Positions 24,924-33,171 of a stretch of DNA of 34,027 nucleotides are shown piece by piece (within the stretch, counting starts at the first letter, position 1; each line of letters begins with the position of its first letter). The notes under the pieces were generated by a model. It was not told the origin of the DNA, made no database searches, and worked only from the letters and a program-made list of their open reading frames with translations. Source of the stretch: Pseudomonadota bacterium (GTDB lineage Bacteria > Pseudomonadota > Gammaproteobacteria > Steroidobacterales > Steroidobacteraceae). The stretch is from assembly GCA_021815905.1 (NCBI GenBank), contig JAKAZP010000001.1, positions 1 to 34,027 on the forward strand. The letters run 5' to 3'. Made by a program: the position numbers and the translations under genes.

Positions 24924-24956
24924 GGCGCACGGCGGTCAAGGCGAGGCATCACAACC

Positions 24957-25538
24957 ATGTCCACTCACACGCCCGATCGGCAACAGGGCGCCGACGGCGG
25001 CTCCCACCAGGTCCTCACCTTCGTGCTCGGCAACGAGACCTACGGAGTGGACATCCTGCGCGTGCAGGAGATCCGGGGCTGGTCCGCCGTGACGAAGATC
25101 CCCCATGCTCCGGCGCACGTGCTCGGAGTGCTCAACCTGCGTGGCTCGATCGTCCCGATCGTGGATCTGCGGATGCGCTTCGCTCTCGAGCGCGCCGAAT
25201 ACACCGCGGTGACGGTGATCATCGTGATGTCCGTCAAAGGGCCGTCCGGACGCCGTGACTTCGGAGTCGTCGTGGACGGCGTGTCGGACGTGGTGGACGT
25301 CAACTCGGCCGAAGTGAAACCGGCGCCCGAGCTCGGCTCGCGCTCGGCCACCGAATACATCCGCGGCCTGGTCTCGGTCGCCGAGCGCATGGTGGTGCTG
25401 CTCGACATCGACCGCCTGATCGGCAGGGACCTCGCCCTGTCGCCGGGTGAGCCGCAAAGCGGCGAACGCACGGACAGGATGTCCGGGCCGGGGGACCTGC
25501 CGCCAGGGACGGCCATTGGCACTGCCCATGCCGCCTGA
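24957..25538 (+). CDS. cheW: Chemotaxis coupling protein CheW with repeat-derived tail
   Basis: CheW links receptors to CheA. Residues about 16-160 form a complete CheW domain: [48 protein letters not shown] and [19 protein letters not shown]. The protein has 193 residues. Its last 30 (from about 164, [20 protein letters not shown]) are not part of the domain and are encoded by a palindromic repeat at 25446-25492 that also occurs in the third receptor gene. The tail is probably disordered. It is followed after 16 bases by the first receptor gene. Confidence 0.95.
   Translation: MSTHTPDRQQGADGGSHQVLTFVLGNETYGVDILRVQEIRGWSAVTKIPHAPAHVLGVLNLRGSIVPIVDLRMRFALERAEYTAVTVIIVMSVKGPSGRRDFGVVVDGVSDVVDVNSAEVKPAPELGSRSATEYIRGLVSVAERMVVLLDIDRLIGRDLALSPGEPQSGERTDRMSGPGDLPPGTAIGTAHAA
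25447..25492 (+). repeat. Coding palindromic repeat, copy in cheW tail
   Basis: This 46-base stretch aligns with 31650-31695 in the third receptor gene with 38 identical positions by hand count. It contains CGGACA-GGA-TGTCCG (25471-25485), a 6-bp inverted repeat. It is read in the same frame in both genes, giving E-x-x-S-x-E-R-x-D-x-MSGPG. Confidence 0.75.
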
Positions 25539-25554
25539 ACGGAGCCACGATTCC

Positions 25555-26592
25555 ATGAGCATCACGCGAAACCTCATCGAGGAGACCCGCGCGGTCATCA
25601 GCGCCGCCTCTGAGGGCGACCTCACCCGCAGGCTCGACCTGCGCATCGACAGCCCGGAGCTGCGCGTGATGGCCGAGGGCATCAATTCACTCCTCGAGGG
25701 CATGGCCGGCATCGTCGGCGGCATCAGATCGACCGCCGGGCAGGTCAACCGCTCCGCCGAGGAGATCTCCGCCGGCAACACCAACCTCTCGCGGCGCACC
25801 GAGGAGCAATCGGCATCGCTCGAGGAGACCGCCTCCTCGATGGAGCAGATGACGACCACCGTCAAGCAGAACGCCGACAATGCGGCCCAGGCGAGCCAGC
25901 TCGCGCTCGCGGCCCGCGATCAGGCGGAGCGCGGCGGGATCGTGGTGAATCAGGCGGTCACCGCCATGGGCGACATCAAGCAGTCCTCGAAGAAGATCGC
26001 CGACATCATCGGCGTGATCGATGAGATCGCATTCCAGACCAACCTGCTTGCGCTCAACGCCGCCGTCGAGGCGGCGCGCGCCGGCGAGCAGGGCCGCGGC
26101 TTCGCCGTAGTGGCGAGCGAGGTGCGCAGCCTCGCGGGCCGCTCCGCCACCGCCGCCAAGGAGATCAAGGGGCTCATCAAGGATTCCGTGCGCAAGGTGG
26201 AGGACGGCTCGGCGCGAGTCACCCAGTCCGGCCGGACTCTCGAGGAGATCGTGGCATCGGTGAAGAAGGTCTCCGACATCGTCGCCGAGATCGCCGCCGC
26301 TTCGCGCGAGCAGTCCGCGGGGATCGAGCAGGTCAACCGCGCCGTCATGCAGATGGATGCGCTCACTCAGCAGAATGCCTCGCTCGTGGAGGAGGCGACC
26401 GCCGCGGCGCAGAGCATGGTGGGCCAGGCCCGCGAGTTGAATGAGGCCATGGGCCGGTACCGGATCGCTCATGAGGGGACACGGGGGCTGCACGCGGCTC
26501 CCGCTCCCTTCACTGCCGCGGAGCCCGGCCCGGGACGCGGCGCCGGCGCGGTCCCGCCTGCGGCGCCCGCGCGCATGGCGCGCCGCGCCTGA
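25555..26592 (+). CDS. Soluble, sensorless methyl-accepting chemotaxis protein (receptor 1)
   Basis: The 345-residue product has a HAMP-like lead ([20 protein letters not shown]) followed directly by the receptor signalling rod: adaptation region [20 protein letters not shown], hairpin tip [20 protein letters not shown] with [20 protein letters not shown], and a return helix. It has no membrane segment and no ligand-binding or PAS domain. Its N-terminus aligns with the second HAMP-like segment of the two receptors downstream, so it looks like a copy that lost the sensor half. Its Pro/Ala-rich C-terminus lacks a W-x-x-F pentapeptide. The start at 25555 has GGAG 10 bases upstream. Longer in-frame starts lie inside cheW. 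It may join arrays as a helper or respond to a cytoplasmic cue. Confidence 0.88.
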   Translation: MSITRNLIEETRAVISAASEGDLTRRLDLRIDSPELRVMAEGINSLLEGMAGIVGGIRSTAGQVNRSAEEISAGNTNLSRRTEEQSASLEETASSMEQMTTTVKQNADNAAQASQLALAARDQAERGGIVVNQAVTAMGDIKQSSKKIADIIGVIDEIAFQTNLLALNAAVEAARAGEQGRGFAVVASEVRSLAGRSATAAKEIKGLIKDSVRKVEDGSARVTQSGRTLEEIVASVKKVSDIVAEIAAASREQSAGIEQVNRAVMQMDALTQQNASLVEEATAAAQSMVGQARELNEAMGRYRIAHEGTRGLHAAPAPFTAAEPGPGRGAGAVPPAAPARMARRA

Positions 26593-26601
26593 GTCGCCGC
26601 C

Positions 26602-29196
26602 ATGCCCAAGTTGACACTCAACCGTCTGAATCTCTGGCAGAAGCTGGGGGCGCTCGTCCTGGCGATGTTCGTCCCGGCGGTCCTGGTCGGGTTCTTCTAT
26701 TTCACCGCGGTCGGGGGCGATCTCTCGCAGACGCGCGATGAGATCGCCGGGGCGGGCTATCTGGCCGCGCTCGGCGCGGTCGAATCCTCCCTGCTCGCAC
26801 ACGAGGGGCGCGCGTTCGCGCTGGCGAGCGGCGACAAGGCGAGCCGCGGGCCGGAGCTCGCGGCGCGCAATGATGCGACCCGGGCGTTCCAGCGGGCCGC
26901 GGCCATCGATGCGAAGCTCGGCATGCGCTATGGAGTCAGGGAGGAATTCGCGGCGCTGCGCAGCCGCTGGAAGGCGGTTGCGGCCGCGGCTGCCCAACAG
27001 AGCGCCCAACAGGCAGCCGGCGCCCACGGCCGCCTCATCGATCAGCTGCGCCGGTTGACCGCGGCGGTCGCCGCGGGATCGGCAATCGCCTCGGATCCCG
27101 ACCAGACGACGCACGGCCTGCTCGAGGTGGCCTCGATCGACGTGCCCGAGGCGCTCCTCGATGCGGGGAATCTGCGCCGATACGCGGTCGATGCGGCTTC
27201 CAAGGGATACCTCGGCGGCGATGACCAGATGGGAATCCTCATCAGTTACGGCCGGCTGCAGTCGGACCTCGACACGATCCGCATGGCGCTCGCGACGCTA
27301 CCGCCTTCGACGCGTGCCGCGCTGACGCCGATCCTCCAGGCAGCGGCCGGTCGGGTCGGCGGCTTCCATGCCACCGTGAGCTCGCAGCTGCTCAAAGCCG
27401 CGAACGTCAAAGTGAGCGGCGGCGCGATATATCAGGCGGGAGTGCCCGCCGATGCGGCGCTGCGCAAGCTCCTCACGGCGAGCGGCGATGCGGCCGCCGC
27501 CGCGCTGCAAGCGCGCGCATCCTCTCTCTCGACCCACCGCACCGTCACGGCGCTCCTCGCGCTGCTCGCTCTGGCGGCCGCGCTGGCGCTCACCGTGCTC
27601 GTCAAACTCTCCCTCTCCCGGCCGCTCACGCGGGCGACGAGCGTCTTCGAGCAGATCTCCCGGGGCCATTACGACAACCCGATCGACACGCGCCGCGGCG
27701 ATGAGGCGGGCCAGGTGCTGCGGGCACTCGCGGCGATGCAGGAGAAGCTGGGCGCACAGCTCGAGAACGAGCGCGCCGTAGCGGCGGAGAACTCCCGCAT
27801 CCGGCACGCGCTCGACAAGGCCTCCACCGGGGTGGTGCTGGCCGACGCCGGGCACCGGATCATCTACGTCAACGAGGCGGCGCAGGCGGGCTTCGGGCGG
27901 TATGAAGCCGACATCCGCGGCTCCCTGCCGGCCTTCGAGGCGGCCAAGCTGCGCGGCTCGAGTCTCGATTCGCTGTCCATCGATCCCGCCGGCGAGCGCG
28001 GCATCCTCGATGCGCTTGCGCGGGAGCGGGTCGAGGAGCGCGTCCTCGGCGGCCTCAGCTTCCGCACCGTCACCAACCGCGTGGTCGGCGAGCGCGGCGA
28101 GCGCTTGGGCACGGTCATGGAGTGGACGCAGCGCACCCAGGAGGTGCGCGTGGAGCAGGAACTACAGGGTGTGCTCGGCGCCGTCAACGGCGGCGATCTC
28201 AGCCGGCGCATCGACCTTGCGCACAAATCGGGCTTCTTCGCGGCGCTGGGAACGGGCGTCAACCGGCTCGCCGAGATCCTGGTCGAGATCGTATCGGGGG
28301 TGAAGAGCGCAGGCCGCGAAATCGCCCTCGGCGCCGAGGAGATCACCGCCGGCAACTCGAACCTGTCGCTGCGCACGGAGGAGCAGGCCTCCTCGCTCGA
28401 GGAGACCGCCTCCTCGATGGAGGAGATGACCACCACCGTCAAGCAGAACGCCGACAACGCGGCCCAGGCGAACCAGCTGGCCCTTGCCGCGCGCGAGCAG
28501 GCCGAGCAGGGCGGCGCCGTGGTCGGCAAGGCCGTGGTGGCGATGTCGGGGATCAACGAGTCGGCCAAGAAGATCGCCGACATCATCGGCGTGATCGATG
28601 AGATCGCATTCCAGACCAACCTGCTTGCGCTCAACGCCGCCGTCGAGGCGGCGCGGGCCGGTGAGCAGGGCCGCGGCTTCGCCGTGGTGGCGAGCGAGGT
28701 GCGCAGCCTCGCCGGCCGCTCGGCGACGGCCGCGAAGGAGATCAAGAGCCTCATCGAGGACAGCGTCAGGAAGGTGGGGGACGGATCGAGCCTCGTGACC
28801 CAGTCCGGGCGCACGCTCGGAGAGATCGTGACCTCGGTGAAGAAGGTGTCCGACATCGTCGCCGAGATCGCCGCCGCCTCGCGCGAGCAATCCTCGGGAA
28901 TCGAGCAGGTCAACCGCGCCGTGGTGCAGATGGACGAGCTCACGCAGCAGAATGCCGCGCTCGTGGAGGAGGCGACCGCCGCCTCGCAGTCCATGGCCGG
29001 CCAGGTGCGTGAGCTCAACGACATGCTGGCCCGCTACGAGCTTGGCGCCGGGAGCGCCGCTCGGGACGCCGCGCAGCAGGGGCCCGCGCAGCCGGCAGCG
29101 GCCACGATCCGCACCGCCCCGGCTGTCGCGCAAAGCGGTGCGCGGCTGCAGGCCCGCCGCGCCGGCGGCGCGGACGGCGAATGGATAGAGGCCTAG
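26602..29196 (+). CDS. Methyl-accepting chemotaxis protein with PAS domain (receptor 2)
   Basis: The 864-residue transmembrane receptor has membrane segment 1 at about 15-37 ([20 protein letters not shown]), a periplasmic, mainly helical sensor region (about 38-312), membrane segment 2 at about 313-336 and a HAMP domain ([20 protein letters not shown]). A cytoplasmic PAS-like domain (about 395-515, [20 protein letters not shown]) comes next. A second HAMP-like segment ([20 protein letters not shown]) and the signalling rod with [20 protein letters not shown] follow. The C-terminus is DGEWIEA, which resembles the CheR/CheB tether pentapeptide but lacks the final aromatic. The ligand is unknown. 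It starts 9 bases after receptor 1 and shares 89 identical bases with it at the signalling tip. Confidence 0.92.
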   Translation: MPKLTLNRLNLWQKLGALVLAMFVPAVLVGFFYFTAVGGDLSQTRDEIAGAGYLAALGAVESSLLAHEGRAFALASGDKASRGPELAARNDATRAFQRAAAIDAKLGMRYGVREEFAALRSRWKAVAAAAAQQSAQQAAGAHGRLIDQLRRLTAAVAAGSAIASDPDQTTHGLLEVASIDVPEALLDAGNLRRYAVDAASKGYLGGDDQMGILISYGRLQSDLDTIRMALATLPPSTRAALTPILQAAAGRVGGFHATVSSQLLKAANVKVSGGAIYQAGVPADAALRKLLTASGDAAAAALQARASSLSTHRTVTALLALLALAAALALTVLVKLSLSRPLTRATSVFEQISRGHYDNPIDTRRGDEAGQVLRALAAMQEKLGAQLENERAVAAENSRIRHALDKASTGVVLADAGHRIIYVNEAAQAGFGRYEADIRGSLPAFEAAKLRGSSLDSLSIDPAGERGILDALARERVEERVLGGLSFRTVTNRVVGERGERLGTVMEWTQRTQEVRVEQELQGVLGAVNGGDLSRRIDLAHKSGFFAALGTGVNRLAEILVEIVSGVKSAGREIALGAEEITAGNSNLSLRTEEQASSLEETASSMEEMTTTVKQNADNAAQANQLALAAREQAEQGGAVVGKAVVAMSGINESAKKIADIIGVIDEIAFQTNLLALNAAVEAARAGEQGRGFAVVASEVRSLAGRSATAAKEIKSLIEDSVRKVGDGSSLVTQSGRTLGEIVTSVKKVSDIVAEIAAASREQSSGIEQVNRAVVQMDELTQQNAALVEEATAASQSMAGQVRELNDMLARYELGAGSAARDAAQQGPAQPAAATIRTAPAVAQSGARLQARRAGGADGEWIEA

Positions 29197-29206
29197 AGGT
29201 AATTCA

Positions 29207-31903
29207 ATGCAATTTCTCAACCGCTTGCGGCTCTGGCAGAAACTGGCGCTCCTCGTCGCCGCGATGGCCGTGCCGACGGCCCTGCTCGGTGTCTTCTACC
29301 TGCGCGCCGCCAACGGCGAGGTCGCCCAGGCCCGCAGCGAGCTCTCCGCAGCGGAATACGCGCATCAGGTGGGCACGTTGCTCGCCGAGGTCGCCAATCA
29401 CCGCAGCCTCCTCTTCGCGGTGCTCACCGGAGACAGTGCCCGCGCAGACGAGCTCAAGGCCTCCGAGGCCACGATCGATCGGCTGATGTCCGGGATCCGG
29501 GCGAGCGACTCGGCGGCCGGGAACCGGCTCGGCGTCGGGCGCGAATGGCGCGGCATCGAGACCGCCTGGCAGCAGTTGAAGTCGGACGAGTCCAAGCTCA
29601 CCGCCGATGCGGCCGTCGCCCGCCAGGATGCCCTCATCGCCCGGATCGTGACACTCGGCAACCTCGTGGTGGCCCGCTCGGCGCTCAACGTCGATCCCTC
29701 GCCGCAGACCGCCTCGCTGATCCAGATCGCCACCCGCGACGTGCCCGGTGCGCTCATCGCATCAGGCAATGTTCAGTGGTATGCCACCAGCGCGAGCATC
29801 AAAGGCTATCTCGGCGGCAACGACCAGATGGCGCTGCACCTCTATCACCGGGAGGTGGCCGGCGACTTCGCGGCGGCGGCACGCGACCTGAACGGGGCGC
29901 CGCAGACCGCGCGCGTGAAAATCGCGCCTGCCCTGAAGGGGGCGCAAGCGGCGTTCGACGCGTCCTACGGAATCATCCGCTCGCGGATCATCAACGCGCA
30001 GAAGATGACGATCACGACCGCCGAGCTCTTCACGGACTCGCGCGCCATCAGCTCGAGCCTGCAGCGCCTCTCGGACCTCGGCTATTCCGCCATGGACGCC
30101 GCGGTGAAGCAACGCCTCGCCGAGGTGACCACCTGGCGCAACCTGACCGTCGGGGTCACGGCCGCCGCACTTGCCGTGGCGCTCGTGCTCTCCTGGCTCA
30201 TCACCCGCTCGCTCGCCACGCCGCTCGCGCAGGCGATCGAGGTGTTCGGCCGCATCGCCGGCGGCAAATACGACAGTACGATCGACCTCACCGGCTCGGA
30301 CGAGGCCGGCCGGGTGCTGCATGCCCTGCACGAGATGCAAGGGAAGCTGCGCACTCAGATCGAGAACGAGCGGCTGGTGGCGGCGGAGAACGCCCGCGTG
30401 CGCCAGGCGCTCGACAAGGTATCCACCTCGGTGGTGCTCGCCGACGCCGAGCACCGGGTCATCTACCTCAACGACACGGCCGCCGCCACGCTGGCGCGCA
30501 ACCAGGATCAGATCCGCCTGAGCCTGCCCGGATTCGACGTGGAGAAGCTGCGCGGCACGAGCCTCGAGGCCCTGGCGGCCGATCCGGCCGCGCAGCGGCG
30601 CGAGCTCGACACGCTCGCCGGCTCGCGCACCGCCGAGCGGCAGCTCGGCGCCTGCACCTTCCGCACCGTCACCAGCTCCGTGCTCGATGAGCATGGAGCG
30701 CGGATCGGCACCGTCATGGAATGGACCGACCGCACGCAGGAAGTGGCCGTCGAGCAGGAGATGCAGGGGATGCTGTCGGCGGTGGTGGCAGGCGAGCTCG
30801 GCAGCCGCATCGACCTCGCGGGCAAGACCGGATTCTTCGAGGCCATGAGCCGGGGCGTCAACCAGCTCGCCGACACCATGGCCGAAGTGGTCTCCCGCGT
30901 GAAGCGCGTCGCCGCCGATGTCCACCGCGGCGCCGACGAGATCTCCGCCGGCAACGCCAACCTGTCGCAGCGCACGGAGGAGCAGTCCTCCTCGCTGGAG
31001 GAGACCGCCTCCTCGATGGAGGAGATGACCACGACGGTCAAGCAGAACGCCGACAACGCCGCGCAGGCCAACCAGCTCGCCCTCGCGGCGCGGGATCAGG
31101 CCGAGAAGGGCGGGACGGTCGTGAGCCAGGCGGTCGCGGCCATGGCCGGCATCAACGACTCCTCGAAGAAGATCGCGGACATCATCGGCGTCATCGACGA
31201 CATCGCCTTCCAGACCAACCTGCTGGCGCTGAACGCGGCCGTCGAGGCCGCCCGCGCCGGCGAGCAGGGACGCGGCTTCGCCGTGGTCGCGAGCGAGGTG
31301 CGCAGCCTCGCCGGGCGCTCGGCCACGGCCGCCAAGGAGATCAAGGAGCTGATCCAGGACTCGGTGCGCAGGGTCGAGGACGGCTCGGTGCTCGTCACCC
31401 AGTCCGGCCAGACCCTGGAGAAGATCGTCGCCGCGGTGAAGAAGGTCTCCGACATCGTCGCCGAGATCGCCGCGGCCTCGCGCGAGCAGTCCTCCGGAAT
31501 CGAGCAGGTCAACCGCGCCGTCATGCAGATGGACGAGCTCACCCAGCAGAACGCCGCCCTGGTGGAAGAGGCCACCGCCGCCTCGCAGGCAATGGCCGAG
31601 CAGGTGCGCGGATTGAACGAGATGCTGGCGCGGTTCCAGGTCGGAATGGGCGAGTCGCGAAGCGAGGAGCGCCCGGACACGATGTCCGGGCCGGGCACCC
31701 CGCCAAGGATGGGCCGTGCCGAGCGCCGCGGGCCGAGCCGGCCGTGGACCGGCCGGGGCGGCGCCGCCAGGACCGCGAAGCCGACACCCGCGCCAGCGCA
31801 GCCCGCGCGCGCCGCCGCGCCGGCCGCCGCGGCGGCCCCCTCGCGCGGCAACGGCACACTGGGCGCCGCCGACAGCGGTGATTCCGAGTGGCAGGAATTC
31901 TGA
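29207..31903 (+). CDS. Methyl-accepting chemotaxis protein with PAS domain and CheR-tether (receptor 3)
   Basis: The 898-residue protein is a paralogue of receptor 2 with the same domain order. Membrane segment 1 is at about 10-32 ([20 protein letters not shown]), then a periplasmic helical sensor, membrane segment 2 at about 312-336 ([20 protein letters not shown]), HAMP, PAS-like domain ([20 protein letters not shown]), a second HAMP-like segment and the signalling rod ([20 protein letters not shown]). The 84-residue tail includes a palindromic-repeat-encoded stretch (from about 815) and a Pro/Ala-rich linker, and ends in EWQEF. That fits the x-W-x-x-F pentapeptide by which CheR and CheB bind receptors. 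It lies 10 bases after receptor 2. Confidence 0.93.
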   Translation: MQFLNRLRLWQKLALLVAAMAVPTALLGVFYLRAANGEVAQARSELSAAEYAHQVGTLLAEVANHRSLLFAVLTGDSARADELKASEATIDRLMSGIRASDSAAGNRLGVGREWRGIETAWQQLKSDESKLTADAAVARQDALIARIVTLGNLVVARSALNVDPSPQTASLIQIATRDVPGALIASGNVQWYATSASIKGYLGGNDQMALHLYHREVAGDFAAAARDLNGAPQTARVKIAPALKGAQAAFDASYGIIRSRIINAQKMTITTAELFTDSRAISSSLQRLSDLGYSAMDAAVKQRLAEVTTWRNLTVGVTAAALAVALVLSWLITRSLATPLAQAIEVFGRIAGGKYDSTIDLTGSDEAGRVLHALHEMQGKLRTQIENERLVAAENARVRQALDKVSTSVVLADAEHRVIYLNDTAAATLARNQDQIRLSLPGFDVEKLRGTSLEALAADPAAQRRELDTLAGSRTAERQLGACTFRTVTSSVLDEHGARIGTVMEWTDRTQEVAVEQEMQGMLSAVVAGELGSRIDLAGKTGFFEAMSRGVNQLADTMAEVVSRVKRVAADVHRGADEISAGNANLSQRTEEQSSSLEETASSMEEMTTTVKQNADNAAQANQLALAARDQAEKGGTVVSQAVAAMAGINDSSKKIADIIGVIDDIAFQTNLLALNAAVEAARAGEQGRGFAVVASEVRSLAGRSATAAKEIKELIQDSVRRVEDGSVLVTQSGQTLEKIVAAVKKVSDIVAEIAAASREQSSGIEQVNRAVMQMDELTQQNAALVEEATAASQAMAEQVRGLNEMLARFQVGMGESRSEERPDTMSGPGTPPRMGRAERRGPSRPWTGRGGAARTAKPTPAPAQPARAAAPAAAAAPSRGNGTLGAADSGDSEWQEF
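31650..31695 (+). repeat. Coding palindromic repeat, copy in receptor 3 tail
   Basis: This copy aligns with 25447-25492 in cheW. It contains CCGGACA-CGA-TGTCCGG (31673-31689), a 7-bp inverted repeat with a 3-base loop. It encodes the disordered tail stretch [15 protein letters not shown] between the signalling rod and the C-terminal pentapeptide. Confidence 0.75.
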
Positions 31904-31942
31904 CTTCATGTCAACACTACCAACAACGAGTGGAGCGCCGTG

Positions 31943-32305
31943 ATGGCCCGGATACTTGCAGTAGATGACTCGGCGGCGATGCGACAGATGGTCGGCATCA
32001 CCCTGACCGGTGCGGGCCACGACGTGCAGCAGGCCGCCGACGGCGATGAGGCGCTGCAGATCGCGGACCGGCAGCGTTTCGACCTCGTGATCACCGACGT
32101 GAACATGCCGAGGATGGACGGCATCACGCTGGTGCGCGAGCTGCGCAGCCGCGCCAGCTACCGCTACGTGCCGCTGCTCGTGCTCACCACCGAGGCGACG
32201 CTCGAGCGCAAGCAGCAGGGCAAGGCGGCCGGCGCGACCGGCTGGCTGGTCAAGCCCTTCAACCCCGAGCGGCTGCTCGCGACCATCGCCAAGGTGCTCG
32301 GCTGA
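31943..32305 (+). CDS. Second CheY-like response regulator
   Basis: The 120-residue product is a lone receiver domain with acidic pair D8/D9, phospho-acceptor D52 (ITDVNMPRMDG), the LTTE loop (T82/T83) and K104 (WLVKPF). The position of the switch aromatic is W101 rather than Tyr/Phe, so it differs from the motor CheY upstream. The ATG at 31943 is preferred to the GTG at 31940 because GGAG (31932-31935) is 7 bases away. Its place after the receptors and before cheR suggests that it is a target of this CheA, either a phosphate sink or a second output. Confidence 0.92.
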   Translation: MARILAVDDSAAMRQMVGITLTGAGHDVQQAADGDEALQIADRQRFDLVITDVNMPRMDGITLVRELRSRASYRYVPLLVLTTEATLERKQQGKAAGATGWLVKPFNPERLLATIAKVLG

Positions 32306-32330
32306 GATCTCGATCCACGATGTCGACAAT

Positions 32331-32335
32331 GAGGA
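32331..32335 (+). promoter_or_regulatory. Ribosome binding site deciding the start at 32344
   Basis: GAGGA lies 8 bases before the ATG at 32344. In-frame ATGs at 32320 and 32329 would put extra residues before the signal peptide, so 32344 is preferred. Confidence 0.6.
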
Positions 32336-32343
32336 ACCCACCC

Positions 32344-32685
32344 ATGAAGTCCCCGAAGCGAATCCTCGCCCTGGCCGCCCTGTCGGCCGCCTGCGCCGTG
32401 AGCCTCAGGGCCCACGCGGATCAGTGCAGGCTGCCGCCGGCGCCGAGCAAGATTCCCGACGGCAGCACGGCCAGCCAGCAGGAGATGATCACGGCCATGG
32501 AGACCATCAAGCAGTACAACAGCGACGTGCAGACATACCTCAAGTGCCTGGACTTCGAGGCGCGGCAGAATCAGCTGGCCCCGGGCAATCAGGCGTCCCT
32601 GCACAATGCGGCCGTCAGTGAGCTCACCCACGTCGCCGACGAGTTCAACCAGCAGGTGCGGACCTTCAAGGCGAGACACGGCTGA
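32344..32685 (+). CDS. Small exported protein of unknown function
   Basis: The 113-residue product begins with a signal peptide (MKSPKRILALAALSAACAVS, then LRAHA) with likely cleavage before DQC. The mature part is about 86 residues with two cysteines, one right after the cleavage site (DQCRLPPAPS) and one in TYLKCLDFEARQ, which could form a disulphide in the periplasm. The rest is predicted helix (SQQEMITAMETIKQYNSDVQ). I do not recognise a characterised family. It lies between the second cheY and the D-x-x-x-Q protein, in the same direction and with short gaps, so it is probably co-expressed with the chemotaxis operon. Confidence 0.75.
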   Translation: MKSPKRILALAALSAACAVSLRAHADQCRLPPAPSKIPDGSTASQQEMITAMETIKQYNSDVQTYLKCLDFEARQNQLAPGNQASLHNAAVSELTHVADEFNQQVRTFKARHG

Positions 32686-32693
32686 GGCCGCGA

Positions 32694-33164
32694 GTGTCGC
32701 TCCCGTCACGGGGCTCGCCGGCGGCGAGCCCCGTCAACTCCATCTACGAGCTCGCGTGCGCGGCGGCGACGGCCGCCTCGCTCATCGAGCTCGCGCTCAG
32801 CGAATCGCAGCGGCCGGTGGCCGACCTCGGCGAGGCGCTCTCGCGCGTCAGTGGGGCCGTGTCGGGCGGCGCCCGGCCGGCGGCGCAAGACCTCGAGGCC
32901 TGCGTGGAAAAGCTCCAGTTTCACGACCGCATGGCGCAGCAGCTCTCGCAGGTGCGCGATCTGCTGGCGGCGGTCGCCGCCGCCGGCTCCGCCGATGCGG
33001 CTCCCGGCGGCCGGCAGAGCTGGTCCGTGCTCATGGAGAATCTGCGCGCGCGCTTCACCTCGGAGTCGCACCGCATCCTCTTCAACCTGCTGATGCCCGA
33101 TGCGCAAGGGCACAGCCACGTGGCATCCCTCCACGCCGCCGAGGGCAGCGTGGAGCTGTTCTGA
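32694..33164 (+). CDS. Helical protein with CheZ-like D-x-x-x-Q motif
   Basis: The 156-residue product is predicted to be mostly alpha-helical. One helix reads EKLQFHDRMAQQLSQVRDLL, where F76-x-D78-x-x-x-Q82 matches the spacing of the aromatic, Asp and Gln in the catalytic helix of CheZ (Y-Q-D-L-T-G-Q in the cheZ at 19192). The C-terminus is a short acidic-hydrophobic tail, GSVELF. It may be a diverged CheY phosphatase or another four-helix-bundle chemotaxis accessory; no overall similarity to CheZ is evident. The GTG at 32694 has GAGG 6 bases upstream. It lies between the second cheY operon segment and cheR. Confidence 0.7.
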   Translation: MSLPSRGSPAASPVNSIYELACAAATAASLIELALSESQRPVADLGEALSRVSGAVSGGARPAAQDLEACVEKLQFHDRMAQQLSQVRDLLAAVAAAGSADAAPGGRQSWSVLMENLRARFTSESHRILFNLLMPDAQGHSHVASLHAAEGSVELF

Positions 33165-33171
33165 GCCGACC

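Noticed and set aside
31944..31960. TGGCCCGGATACTTGCA resembling a sigma-54 promoter
   Set aside because: GG and GC are 11 bases apart instead of 10, and the match lies within the first codons of the second cheY gene.
29762..32341. Long minus-strand open frame opposite receptor 3 and the second cheY
   Set aside because: It has the same shadow character, no recognisable family, and lies fully opposite well-supported genes.
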